From positions 94,952-158,951 of the forward strand of contig SVLI01000005.1 of the NCBI GenBank assembly GCA_015068035.1: a stretch of DNA of 64,000 nt. Reading direction: 5' to 3'. Numbering within the stretch: the first letter of the stretch is position 1; each line of letters starts with the position of its first letter. The position numbers and the translations under genes were made by a program. The notes beneath the pieces were generated by a model, which was given only the letters and a program-made list of their open reading frames with translations, was not told the DNA's origin and ran no database searches. Below are positions 49,502 to 57,969 of the stretch, piece by piece. This stretch comes from Oscillospiraceae bacterium. GTDB lineage: Bacteria; Bacillota; Clostridia; Oscillospirales; Oscillospiraceae.

Positions 49502-49888
49502 ATGGAACTGCTCATCAAAGCCGCGGCGATCGGCGCGGTGTCCGCGCTGGTCGGCCTTGCGATCAAAAAATCCAACCCGGAAATCAGCCTTTTGCTGGTG
49601 ATGGCGGCCTCTGCCGCGGTGCTGACGCTCGCGTTAACCATGCTCTCCGAGCTGCGCGAGACGCTGCGCATGGTCATGGACTTCACCTCTCTGCAGCAAA
49701 CGCTGGTGCTGCCGGTGCTCAAGTGCGTTGCCGTGGGCATCGTGGCGCGGCTGAGCGCGGATCTGTGCAAGGACGCGGGGCAGTCGGGCCTCGCCTCCGC
49801 CGTGGAGCTCTGCGGCGCAGCCGCCGCGCTGTGCATCTCGCTGCCGCTGGTCAACACGCTGCTGCAGACGCTCGGAGGTCTCCTGTGA
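49502..49888 (+). CDS. spoIIIAD: Stage III sporulation protein AD
   Basis: 128 residues with about four hydrophobic segments; VGLAIKKSNPEISLLLVMAA is the family signature. It starts three bases after the spoIIIAC stop. Part of the mother-cell half of the SpoIIIA-SpoIIQ channel. Confidence 0.93.
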   Translation: MELLIKAAAIGAVSALVGLAIKKSNPEISLLLVMAASAAVLTLALTMLSELRETLRMVMDFTSLQQTLVLPVLKCVAVGIVARLSADLCKDAGQSGLASAVELCGAAAALCISLPLVNTLLQTLGGLL

Positions 49889-50982
49889 AGACGGCGGCGC
49901 TGTTTTTGCTGCTGTGCCTGCTGCTCGGCGGAAGCGCGTTTGCCGTGAACGTGTCGGAAGAGCAGGCCGCGGCCATCGGAACGGAGGAGCTGCGCGCGGC
50001 GCTTCCGGAGGAGGCGGAGGAGCTTCTTGGCGATGTTTCTCTCACAGAGACGCTCGATGCGGATGGCGTGCTGGGGCGGATTCTGGCTTGGGCGAAGGAG
50101 CAGGCAAGTGAATTCCTGCGCAGCGGCGTGAAGAGTGCGGCGGTCATTCTGGGCATTTTGCTGCTGTGCGCGGCGGCGGAGGTCTTTGCCCCGGAAAGTG
50201 CACTGCATTACGTGGAGTTTGGCGGCGCGCTCGGCATCGCCGCCGCGGCGGTGGAGGATGTGCGCAGCTTCATCGGTCTCGGCACGCAGACGCTGCACAG
50301 CCTTTCCGATTTTTCAAAGGCGCTGCTGCCGACGATGGCGGCTGCGGCAACGGCGAGCGGCGCGGTTACTTCCGGCGCTGCGAAATATGCCGCAACCGCG
50401 CTGTTTTTCGATCTGCTGCTCACGGCGGCAAACGTCGTTGTCATGCCGGCGGTGTATGCCTATCTCGCCACCGTTGTGGCCAAAGCGGCGCTGGGAAACG
50501 ACGCGCTCTCCGGCGTTGCAAGCTTTCTCAAATGGCTTGCCGGCACGCTCATCACGCTGCTGATGCTGGGCTTCACCTGTTACCTGAGTCTGACGGGCGT
50601 CATCAGCGGCAAGGTGGATGCTGCGACCTCCCGCCTGACGAAAACCGCGATTTCAACCGCACTGCCCGTGGTCGGCGGCATCATCTCCGACGCGGCGGGA
50701 ACCTTGGTTGCGGGCGCGGGGATCTTGCGAAACAGCGTGGGCGTGTTCGGCCTTCTGGCGGTGTTCTGCGTGTGCCTGTCGCCCTTTTTGCGCCTCGGCG
50801 TGCAGTATCTGACCTATAAGGCGGTTGCGGGGCTGGCGGGCGTGGTGTCCTCGAAGCGGCTGCAGGGCCTTGTCAGCGGCGTCGGAACGGCATACGGCAT
50901 GGTGATGGGGCTCGTCGGCGCGGGCGGACTGATGCTCTTTTTCTCCATCGTCTCCAGCGTAAGGACGGTGACGGGGCTGTGA
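49885..50982 (+). CDS. spoIIIAE: Stage III sporulation protein AE
   Basis: 365 residues from a GTG at 49885 (CGGAGG upstream) overlapping spoIIIAD by four bases. A signal sequence at 1-~20, a soluble region to ~75, then seven to eight membrane segments including SGAVTSGAAKYAATALFF and LGFTCYLSLTGVISGKVDAA, which matches SpoIIIAE. A polytopic part of the feeding-tube complex. Confidence 0.93.
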   Translation: MKTAALFLLLCLLLGGSAFAVNVSEEQAAAIGTEELRAALPEEAEELLGDVSLTETLDADGVLGRILAWAKEQASEFLRSGVKSAAVILGILLLCAAAEVFAPESALHYVEFGGALGIAAAAVEDVRSFIGLGTQTLHSLSDFSKALLPTMAAAATASGAVTSGAAKYAATALFFDLLLTAANVVVMPAVYAYLATVVAKAALGNDALSGVASFLKWLAGTLITLLMLGFTCYLSLTGVISGKVDAATSRLTKTAISTALPVVGGIISDAAGTLVAGAGILRNSVGVFGLLAVFCVCLSPFLRLGVQYLTYKAVAGLAGVVSSKRLQGLVSGVGTAYGMVMGLVGAGGLMLFFSIVSSVRTVTGL

Positions 50983-51497
50983 CGGAATTTCTGCGAAGCT
51001 GGCTGCTGCCGCTTTGCGGCGCTGCGATCCTGTGCGCTTTCGCGCTCACACTCACGCCGGAGGGAAGAACACGCCGCGTGGTGCGGCTGTTGTGCGGCGT
51101 GGTGCTCATCATTGCGCTGCTCGGCCCGCTCGGACAGTTTGATTTTGAAACCTATTCCATGTCCATGGCGTCCTATCGGGACATGGCGGCGCAGGCCGTG
51201 GCGCGGCTGGAGGAAACCAACGACCGGCTCGCCCGGACAATCATAGAGGAGGAGTGCGCTGCATATGTATTGGACAAAGCACGCTTCGTCGGCCTTGTGC
51301 CGGAGGAGGTGAGCGTGACGGCGAAATGGGGAGATGCGCTGTGCTGGTATCCGTATGAGATGGAGATCACCGTCTCGGCGGATGCCGGGGAAAAGCAGCT
51401 TCTCGCCGGGGCCATCGAAGCGGAGCTCGGGATCCCCGAAGAGAGGCAGCACTGGAAGACACCCGCCGCGCCCGCGGCGGAGACAGGAGGCGGATGA
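50979..51497 (+). CDS. spoIIIAF: Stage III sporulation protein AF
   Basis: 172 residues, GTG start overlapping the spoIIIAE stop (GTGA). Two N-terminal membrane segments and a conserved LTPEGRTRRVVRLLCGVVLI, then a soluble ring-building-motif-like domain. The last 20 residues are Pro/Ala/Gly-rich. Forms a ring in the SpoIIIA channel. Confidence 0.9.
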   Translation: MTEFLRSWLLPLCGAAILCAFALTLTPEGRTRRVVRLLCGVVLIIALLGPLGQFDFETYSMSMASYRDMAAQAVARLEETNDRLARTIIEEECAAYVLDKARFVGLVPEEVSVTAKWGDALCWYPYEMEITVSADAGEKQLLAGAIEAELGIPEERQHWKTPAAPAAETGGG

Positions 51498-51977
51498 ATG
51501 CGCAGTTTGGAAAAACTCACGGCAAAACTCAAAGAGGGGAAATATGTGCTGCTCGTGCTGCTGTTCGGCCTGCTGCTTCTGCTGCTGCCGCGCTGCTCCG
51601 GCAGCGAAACGGAGCCGGAGGCGGCGGAAGTGCCCGCGCAGCTTTCGGCGCTGGAATTTGACCTTGCCGAGCAGGAGGCGCGCCTGTCCGAGGCGGTCAG
51701 CCTGATCGACGGCGCGGGCAAGGCAAAAGTCGTGCTCTCCGTTCGCGGCGGCGTGCAGCGCGAGCTTGCCGCCGAGGCGGACGGGACGCTCATCGTCTCC
51801 ACCGGAGGCGGCGCGCAGGCGCCCGTGGAGCTGCGCTACACCTATCCGGAGTATCAGGGCGCGCTTGTGCTGTGCGAGGGCGCACATCAGGCGCAGGTGC
51901 GTTTGGCGGTGACGGAAGCGCTGCGCGCGGTGACCGGGCTCGGCGCGGACAGAATCACGGTGGCGCGGCTTGCGTGA
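51498..51977 (+). CDS. spoIIIAG: Stage III sporulation protein AG
   Basis: 159 residues starting directly after the spoIIIAF stop. One membrane segment (YVLLVLLFGLLLLLLP), then a soluble domain with GAGKAKVVLSVRGGVQRE and the C-terminal VTEALRAVTGLGADRITVA, the ring-building motif that in SpoIIIAG assembles a large ring in the intermembrane space. Confidence 0.92.
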   Translation: MRSLEKLTAKLKEGKYVLLVLLFGLLLLLLPRCSGSETEPEAAEVPAQLSALEFDLAEQEARLSEAVSLIDGAGKAKVVLSVRGGVQRELAAEADGTLIVSTGGGAQAPVELRYTYPEYQGALVLCEGAHQAQVRLAVTEALRAVTGLGADRITVARLA

Positions 51978-51983
51978 AAGCGG

Positions 51984-52030
51984 CGGATGACAGAGGTATC
52001 CCAGCTCTGCGCGGGCGCAGCTGTCATCCG
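51984..52030 (+). other. Inverted repeat between spoIIIAG and spoIIIAH
   Basis: CGGATGACAG (51984-51993) pairs with CTGTCATCCG (52021-52030) around a 27-base loop. No T-run follows, so it is not a standard terminator; it could stabilise or process the transcript. Confidence 0.5.
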
Positions 52031-52120
52031 GAGAAAACCGGCCCGGGCGCAGCTTTCGCGGCCCGGAGAGGAAAATAAGTTAAAAATTCAGCGTCAGAGA
52101 CGCGGGGAGGTTTGGAAACA

Positions 52121-52789
52121 ATGAAAAAAGGCAAACGGAGTCTGATTGTCGTGGCGGTCGTGCTGTTCGTGTGCGCGGCGGTCTGGCTCAACTGGTCCTA
52201 CAACAGCAAGGAGCAGCCGGCTCCGGTGGATGCGGATATGGTCATGGCCGAGGACGCTGCGCGCGCGGAGGCGGAAAAGGTCTACGGCGCGTCGCTGAGT
52301 GGGGAGGATGCCTCCGCCGTGCTCAATGAGCTCAGCGGCGGCGGGGATGAGGCGCAGACTGCCGGCGATGCGGCCGTCGAAACGGGTGGTTACTTTGCCT
52401 CGGCGCGGCTGACCCGCCAACAGACGCGGGACAGCGCCCTGGAGCTGCTCTCCCAGGCCGCGGCGGCGGAAAACGCCTCGCAGGAGGTGATTGACGCGGC
52501 AATGGCGGGGCTCGCGGACATGGCGAACTATTCCATGCAGGAGGCGCAGGTTGAAAACCTGCTCATCGCCAAGGGCTTTGCCGACTGCGTTGTGTTTCTC
52601 AGCGACGATTCGGTGACGGTCGCCGTGCCCGCGCCGCTGGAGGGGCTTTCGGAGGCAGATGTCGCGCGCATCACGGACACCGTTTTAGCGGAGACCGGGC
52701 TGAGCGCCTCCGACATGCGGGTCATCGAGGTCAAGGGTGAGGTAACGCCGGAGGAATGGCTTGTCCCCGAAGAAGAGAGCGAGGCCTGA
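52121..52789 (+). CDS. spoIIIAH: Stage III sporulation protein AH
   Basis: 222 residues from the ATG at 52121 (GGGGAGG upstream). A membrane segment at ~8-28 (LIVVAVVLFVCAAVWLNW) is followed by an acidic linker, then a helical stretch with ASARLTRQQTRDSALELL and the ring-building domain AQVENLLIAKGFADCVVFLS. In Bacillus it binds SpoIIQ from the forespore side across the septum. It is separated from spoIIIAG by 143 bp with an inverted repeat but probably stays in the same transcript. Strong terminator follows. Confidence 0.92.
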   Translation: MKKGKRSLIVVAVVLFVCAAVWLNWSYNSKEQPAPVDADMVMAEDAARAEAEKVYGASLSGEDASAVLNELSGGGDEAQTAGDAAVETGGYFASARLTRQQTRDSALELLSQAAAAENASQEVIDAAMAGLADMANYSMQEAQVENLLIAKGFADCVVFLSDDSVTVAVPAPLEGLSEADVARITDTVLAETGLSASDMRVIEVKGEVTPEEWLVPEEESEA

Positions 52790-52798
52790 AAAAGAAAG

Positions 52799-52831
52799 GG
52801 TCCGGATCGGTTAGCGATCCGGACCTTTTTT
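52799..52831 (+). terminator. Terminator of the spoIIIA operon
   Basis: 11-bp stem GGTCCGGATCG / CGATCCGGACC with a GTTAG loop and T6. Confidence 0.92.
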
Positions 52832-52857
52832 CCTGCACCGGAAACCATATGAAAAAG

Positions 52858-52887
52858 TTGACGCTGCTCCCGTGCGTGATATACAAT
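52858..52887 (+). promoter_or_regulatory. Promoter of mutY
   Basis: TTGACG (52858-52863), 18-base spacer, TACAAT (52882-52887), 130 bases before the mutY start. Confidence 0.65.
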
Positions 52888-53016
52888 AAAGGTGCAAATG
52901 TCGTTTCCGGAACGGACAAAAGCGCTGTTTCGGAGGGCGGGAATTCCCCACCTGTTGCTTAATTTATTCCAAAGCGAAATCCCGCCGGAATTTTGGATGG
53001 AAACGGAGTGCGCCGT

Positions 53017-54075
53017 ATGGACAAGGAAAATCAATATGCCCTTTTGCCCGCGGCGCTGCTGCCGTGGTTTCGGGAGAACGCCCGCGATCTGCCGTGGCGG
53101 CGCGACCGCGAGCCGTATCATGTCTGGATTTCGGAGATCATGCTGCAGCAGACGCGCGTGGAGGCCGTGCGCGGCTATTACCTGCGTTTTCTCGAGGCCT
53201 TGCCGACGCTCTCGGATCTGGCCGAGGCGGAGGAGGACAGGCTGCTCAAGCTCTGGGAGGGACTGGGCTATTATACCCGCGCGCGCAATCTGCAAAAGGC
53301 CGCGCGGCAGATTATTTCGCAGCACGGCGGAAAGTTTCCCCAAAGCTGGGAGGAGATCCGCGCGCTGCCCGGCGTCGGCCCCTATACGGCCGGCGCGATC
53401 GCTTCGATCTGCTTCGGGGAGAAGCGCGCGGCGGTGGACGGCAATGTCCTGCGCGTGCTCTCGCGCCTGACGGCCTGCCCGGAGAGCGTGGATTTGCCGC
53501 GCGTGAAGCGGGAGATGCAGGAAAACTTAGAGGCGGTCTATCCCGACGAGACTGCCGATTTCACACAGGCGCTGATGGAGCTCGGCGCAACGGTCTGCAC
53601 GCCGCGTGCGCCCCGCTGCGCAGAATGCCCCTGCGCGGCCTTCTGCCTTGCCGGACAAAGCGGCACGGCGGCGCAGTATCCCGTCCGATCACCGAAGCGG
53701 GAGAAGAAGGTCGCGCGCGTGACGGTTTATCTGCTGCAGTGCGGGGAGCGCCTTGCCATCTGCCGCCGCGCGGCGCGGGGACTTTTGGCGGGGCTCTGGC
53801 AGTTCCCGAACGAGGAAAAAGAGCTTTCCGACCGCGAGGCGCTGCTGTATGCGCGCTCGCTGGGCGTGCAGCCGCAGACGCTTTGCCGCCGGATTGAAAG
53901 AAGCCACGTTTTCACCCATATCCGCTGGGAGATGACGGGCTATCACATCCTCTGCGATGCCGAGTGCGAGGGGCTGACCTGGGCAGATGCCGGGGAGCTT
54001 GAAAGCCGATACGCGCTGCCGACGGCGTTCCGCCAGTTCCTCCCGGCCGTGTTTCCCGAGCGCTTTTCGGAATAG
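53017..54075 (+). CDS. mutY: A/G-specific adenine glycosylase MutY
   Basis: 352 residues from the ATG at 53017 (CGGAG upstream). SEIMLQQTRV holds the catalytic Glu, the helix-hairpin-helix is ALPGVGPYTAGAI, the catalytic Asp lies in VDGNVLRVLSR, and the 4Fe-4S loop is C-x6-C-x2-C-x5-C (CTPRAPRCAECPCAAFC). A C-terminal Nudix-like domain (~225-352) recognises 8-oxoG. It removes A opposite 8-oxoG. Confidence 0.96.
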   Translation: MDKENQYALLPAALLPWFRENARDLPWRRDREPYHVWISEIMLQQTRVEAVRGYYLRFLEALPTLSDLAEAEEDRLLKLWEGLGYYTRARNLQKAARQIISQHGGKFPQSWEEIRALPGVGPYTAGAIASICFGEKRAAVDGNVLRVLSRLTACPESVDLPRVKREMQENLEAVYPDETADFTQALMELGATVCTPRAPRCAECPCAAFCLAGQSGTAAQYPVRSPKREKKVARVTVYLLQCGERLAICRRAARGLLAGLWQFPNEEKELSDREALLYARSLGVQPQTLCRRIERSHVFTHIRWEMTGYHILCDAECEGLTWADAGELESRYALPTAFRQFLPAVFPERFSE

Positions 54076-54196
54076 CCCGCGCAGCGGAGGGCGAGGGCGC
54101 GGCATGCCCCGGCAGCGCCGTTTCCGGATTTTCGGATATGTGCCGAGCGCACGCAATTTTTTCGTAGATGCCTCGCTTTTTTCGCGCAGCAGGTAC

Positions 54197-54225
54197 TTGA
54201 ATGACGGCGAAAAAGAGAGTATAAT
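54197..54225 (+). promoter_or_regulatory. Promoter of the glycyl radical enzyme operon
   Basis: TTGAAT (54197-54202), 17-base spacer, TATAAT (54220-54225), 55 bases before the start codon. Confidence 0.8.
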
Positions 54226-54279
54226 TATTTATATTTGAATGAAATACATAAAAACAGCTTGTATATAGGAGGAATACTC

Positions 54280-56703
54280 ATGGTCGAATGGAAAGAGATC
54301 ACCCCGCGCGTAGCGAAAATGCGTGAGCGCTATCGCAGCACGACGCCGAAACTCTGCACGGCGCGCTTCCGTCTTGTGACGGATTTCTACAAGAACAACC
54401 TGCACATCACCGGCATCATGCGCCGCGCGCTGAACCTGAAAAACCTGTTTGAAAACATCCCGGTGCTCGTCAATGAGGACGAGCTCATCGTCGGCGAACA
54501 GGGCACTTCGTACAGAGCCAGCGCGATCTATCCGGAGTTCAACTTCGGCTGGCTGGTGGACGAGCTGATCAACGGCGACCCCGCCACCCGCGAGACGGAC
54601 GCTTACATCGTCTCGGAGGAGGACAAGGCCTATATCCTGCAGGAAAAGGATTTCTGGCTGCAGGTCAACCTCAGCACGATGACGGACGCCAACCTGCCGG
54701 AGGGCTATAAGCCGCACGTCGGCAACGGCGTTTTGATGTATAACGCGTTCAACAACGCCCGCACACCTGTCGGCCACTTCTGCGCCGACCATGAGAAGGC
54801 GATCAACGTCGGCTTCGGCGCGATCAAGCGCGAGGCCGAGGAGAAGATGGCCGAGATCGAGGCCATGGGCATCATGGGCGACACGGCCAAGCAGTATAAC
54901 TTCTACCGCGCGGTCTCCATCGTCTGCGACGGCATCATCACCTGGACGAAGCGTTACGGTCAGGAGTGCGCGCGGCAGGCCGCCGAGTGCACCGACCCTG
55001 TGCGCAAGGAAGAGCTGCTCACGATGGCGGACAGCCTGAACTGGATTGTGGAGAATCCCTGCCGCACCTATTGGGAAGCCATGCAGTGCATTTACATCTA
55101 CCATCTCGGCATGTGCCTGGACGGTCAGCAGCACGGCATCAGCCTCGGCCGCGTGGACCAGTACCTCGGCAAGTTCTATGAGGCGGACATCGCCGCCGGC
55201 CGCCTGACGCCGGAGAAGGCGCAGGAGCTGATGGATCTCTTTATTCTCAAGCTGGCCGAGCCCAACAAGATGGTGCAGTATAATCCCGTCACGATCGCCA
55301 ACCCCGGCTACACCAGCGGCTTCCTGGTAACGATGGGCGGCGTGGACCGCGATGGCGTGGATGCCTCCAACCCCGTGACCTACATGATGCTGCAGACGGC
55401 GGGCCGTATGCTTCTGCATTCTCCTCCGTTTGCGCTGCGCGTACATAAGGGAACGCCGGATCCGCTGTGGGAGCTGGCGATCGAGGTGACCAAGCGCGCC
55501 GGCGGCGTGCCCACCTTCGAGAGCGACGATGTGATCATCAAGGCGCTGATGAAGCGCGGTCTGCCGCTTGAAGTTGCCCGTAACTACTGCCTGATCGGCT
55601 GCGTTGAGCCCGCAGGCATGGCCGTGGAATGGGCACAGCCCGGCGGCGACGGCTGCGAGTCCTATATCAACCTCACAAACGCCGTGCTGCTCGCGATCAA
55701 TGACGGCACGAACCCCATGCCCGGCAAGGACGGCACGGTCAAGCAGCACAGCGGTCTGCGCACCGGCTTCCTCTACGAGATGGAGACCTTTGACGAGGTG
55801 CTCGAGGCCGTGAAGAAGCAGGTGGAGTTCTTCACCCGCTGGCACGTTGCCAACGAGTGCATGTGGGAGAGTCTGGCCGAGCAGTTCATGCCGCTGCCCC
55901 TCGTTTCCGCAACCTTCGGCGGCTGCATGGAAAGCGGTAAGGACGTTATGTCCGGCGGCGCGCGCTACAACAGCACCGGCAACTCCTGCATCGGCCTTGG
56001 CAACGTGGCCGACTCCCTCAACATCATCCGCTACATGTGCTACGACAAGAAGCTCTGCACCACGCGTGAGTTTTATGATGCCATCATGGCCAACTGGGAG
56101 GGCTATGAGGAGCTGCATCAGATCGTCGTCAACGAAGCGCCGCACTTCGGCAACAACATTCCCGAGGCGGACGCTTATATTGGCTGGATCGCCAAGATCT
56201 ATGCCGATTCCATCAACTCCTCTTACGGTCCGCGCGGCCGCTGGAGCGCCGGTTCCTATCCCGTCACGCTCAACACGGTCTTCGGCCTGAACACCTGGGC
56301 AACGCCCGACGGACGCAAAACCGGCATGCCGCTGTCTGACGGCATCTCCCCGGTGCAGGGTATGGACAAGAGCGGCCCGCTCGCCTCGCTCAACTCCGTT
56401 CTGAACTTTGACCAGAGCGATTTCGGCAACGGTACGCTTCTGAACATGAAAATCCATCCCACCGCCCTCAAGGGTGAAGAGGGCCTGCTCAAGCTCAAGG
56501 CGCTCATGCAGACCTATTTTGCCCGCGGCGGCATGGAGATGCAGCTGAATATCATCGATTCCGACACTCTGCGTGAGGCGCAGGAGCATCCGGAGGATTT
56601 CCGTGATCTGGTTGTGCGCGTGGCGGGCTTCTCGGCCTACTTCGTTGAGGTCTTTAAGGACTGCCAGGACGACCTGATCCGCAGAACCGAGATGGGGCTG
56701 TAA
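54280..56703 (+). CDS. Glycyl radical enzyme (PFL/dehydratase superfamily), substrate unassigned
   Basis: 807 residues from the ATG at 54280 (AGGAGG upstream). The active-site loop YCLIGCVEPAG (~residues 440-455) provides the thiyl Cys and the general-base Glu shared by dehydratase, lyase and decarboxylase members. The C-terminal radical loop VRVAGFSAYF (~785-795) carries the Gly. The loop after the active site (MAVEWAQPGGDGCESYINLT) differs from the patterns I recall for propanediol dehydratase, hydroxyproline dehydratase and choline lyase, so the substrate cannot be named. The activase follows at 28 bp. No microcompartment genes are near, so it acts free in the cytoplasm. Confidence 0.92.
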   Translation: MVEWKEITPRVAKMRERYRSTTPKLCTARFRLVTDFYKNNLHITGIMRRALNLKNLFENIPVLVNEDELIVGEQGTSYRASAIYPEFNFGWLVDELINGDPATRETDAYIVSEEDKAYILQEKDFWLQVNLSTMTDANLPEGYKPHVGNGVLMYNAFNNARTPVGHFCADHEKAINVGFGAIKREAEEKMAEIEAMGIMGDTAKQYNFYRAVSIVCDGIITWTKRYGQECARQAAECTDPVRKEELLTMADSLNWIVENPCRTYWEAMQCIYIYHLGMCLDGQQHGISLGRVDQYLGKFYEADIAAGRLTPEKAQELMDLFILKLAEPNKMVQYNPVTIANPGYTSGFLVTMGGVDRDGVDASNPVTYMMLQTAGRMLLHSPPFALRVHKGTPDPLWELAIEVTKRAGGVPTFESDDVIIKALMKRGLPLEVARNYCLIGCVEPAGMAVEWAQPGGDGCESYINLTNAVLLAINDGTNPMPGKDGTVKQHSGLRTGFLYEMETFDEVLEAVKKQVEFFTRWHVANECMWESLAEQFMPLPLVSATFGGCMESGKDVMSGGARYNSTGNSCIGLGNVADSLNIIRYMCYDKKLCTTREFYDAIMANWEGYEELHQIVVNEAPHFGNNIPEADAYIGWIAKIYADSINSSYGPRGRWSAGSYPVTLNTVFGLNTWATPDGRKTGMPLSDGISPVQGMDKSGPLASLNSVLNFDQSDFGNGTLLNMKIHPTALKGEEGLLKLKALMQTYFARGGMEMQLNIIDSDTLREAQEHPEDFRDLVVRVAGFSAYFVEVFKDCQDDLIRRTEMGL

Positions 56704-56731
56704 GCCCCCAAGTGAAGGGAGAACGAACACT

Positions 56732-57682
56732 ATGCCGCTGACCGGCAAGATTTATGACATTCAGGGCTTTTCCGTGCAGGACGGCCCGGGCATCCGCACA
56801 ACGGTGTTTCTCAAGGGCTGCCCGCTGCGCTGCCCCTGGTGCCACAGCCCGGAATCTCAGGCTTTTTATCCCCAGCTGAGCTGGATTTCCATGCGCTGCG
56901 TCGGCACGAAGTATTGCCAGGAGCGCTGCATCAAGGCCTGCCCGAAGCAGGCGATCAAGGCGGAGGGCACGCGCATCGACTCTCTGACCGGGGAGGAGCT
57001 GCAGCTCATCCATGTGGACCGCACGCTCTGCGACAACTGCGGCGAATGCGCAAAGGCCTGCCACCCGCATGCGCTGTACATCTGCGGTGAGGACTACACC
57101 GTGGAAGACGTGGTCAAGCGCGTGCTCGCGGACAAGAGCTTTTATGAGCATTCCGGCGGCGGCGCCACCGTCTCGGGCGGTGAAGCGCTCAGCCAGCTGG
57201 AGTTCACGAAGGAGCTGCTCCGCCGCCTCAAGGAAGAGGGCATCCACACGGCGCTGGACACCACGGGCTTCGCGCCCTGGGAAGCGGTGGAGGCGGTAAT
57301 GCCCTATGTTGACCTGTTCCTGTATGACCTCAAGCATATGGACAGCGAGCGGCATCAGGCCACCGTGGCCGTGCCCAACGAGCGGATTCTGGACAATGCG
57401 CGCCGGATCGCCGCCGCGGGCGGAAAGCTCCAGGTGCGCATCCCTGTCATCCCCATGTTCAACGATTCCGAGGAGAACATCCGCGCCACGGCTGCCTTCT
57501 GCAAGGAGCTTGGCGACGCGGTGACGGTTGTGCAGCTTTTGCCGTATCACAACATGGGCGTTTCCAAGTATGCGCGCATCAGCGACGGCACGGTGCTGGA
57601 GGCAACGCCCCCCAGCGACGAAAAGATGCAGCAGCTCAAGGGCATCATGGAGGAATACGGCCTCAACGTGACGATTCACTGA
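56732..57682 (+). CDS. Glycyl radical enzyme activating enzyme
   Basis: 316 residues. Radical SAM motif in KGCPLRCPWCHSPE, the GRE-activase N-terminus DIQGFSVQDGPGIRTTVFLKG, and a ferredoxin-like insert between residues ~50 and ~115. The insert has one ordinary motif CDNCGECAKACH with a C-terminal CH in place of CP, and a second atypical Cys set CVGTKYCQERCIKACP. It abstracts H from the Gly of its partner to start catalysis. It follows the GRE gene directly and ends the operon. Confidence 0.94.
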   Translation: MPLTGKIYDIQGFSVQDGPGIRTTVFLKGCPLRCPWCHSPESQAFYPQLSWISMRCVGTKYCQERCIKACPKQAIKAEGTRIDSLTGEELQLIHVDRTLCDNCGECAKACHPHALYICGEDYTVEDVVKRVLADKSFYEHSGGGATVSGGEALSQLEFTKELLRRLKEEGIHTALDTTGFAPWEAVEAVMPYVDLFLYDLKHMDSERHQATVAVPNERILDNARRIAAAGGKLQVRIPVIPMFNDSEENIRATAAFCKELGDAVTVVQLLPYHNMGVSKYARISDGTVLEATPPSDEKMQQLKGIMEEYGLNVTIH

Positions 57683-57728
57683 GTTTCGGCTGCACCTGCA
57701 GCGGACACAAAAAAGAACGCGCTTTTGC

Positions 57729-57754
57729 AGCGGAAACAGATGCCTGTTTCCGCT
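57729..57754 (+). terminator. Probable terminator of the GRE operon
   Basis: 11-bp stem AGCGGAAACAG / CTGTTTCCGCT with an ATGC loop, followed by GTATTTGT. The T-run is imperfect. Confidence 0.6.
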
Positions 57755-57768
57755 GTATTTGTATAAAT

Positions 57769-57904
57769 CCGTATCCGTGGCGGGTGTCAGGCAAGGTGAC
57801 CCTTGCACCGGACGCCAAACAAGAACCCGTATCCGCGGCGGATGTCAAACAGGGCGACCCTTGCACCGGATGGCAAACAAGAATCCATATCCGCGGCAAG
57901 CCCG
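57769..57904. repeat. 58-bp imperfect tandem repeat, about 2.3 copies
   Basis: Units start at 57769, 57827 and 57885, an exact 58-base step. Each unit starts CCGTATCCG(C/T)GGC (third copy CCATATCCGCGGC), and the two complete units share CGACCCTTGCACCGGA-like centres and a CAAACAAGAA end. The repeat fills the gap between the GRE operon and etfA. Confidence 0.8.
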
Positions 57905-57920
57905 CGGCGACTAAAAACAA

Positions 57921-57952
57921 AAAAAGACCGTGACGGCCGTCACGGTCTTTTT
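57921..57952. terminator. Bidirectional terminator at etfA 3' end
   Basis: A 22-base perfect palindrome with half-site GACCGTGACGG (57926-57947), preceded by A5 and followed by T5. Confidence 0.92.
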
Positions 57953-57969
57953 GTTATGCTTTTGTGATC

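Noticed and set aside
54229..56748. Minus-strand open frame of about 839 codons opposite the glycyl radical enzyme
   Set aside because: Antisense shadow; the plus-strand gene has the complete Cys and Gly radical motifs, promoter and ribosome binding site.
57769..57904. CRISPR array
   Set aside because: The units are 58 bp, contiguous and diverged, without unique spacers, and no cas gene is nearby.
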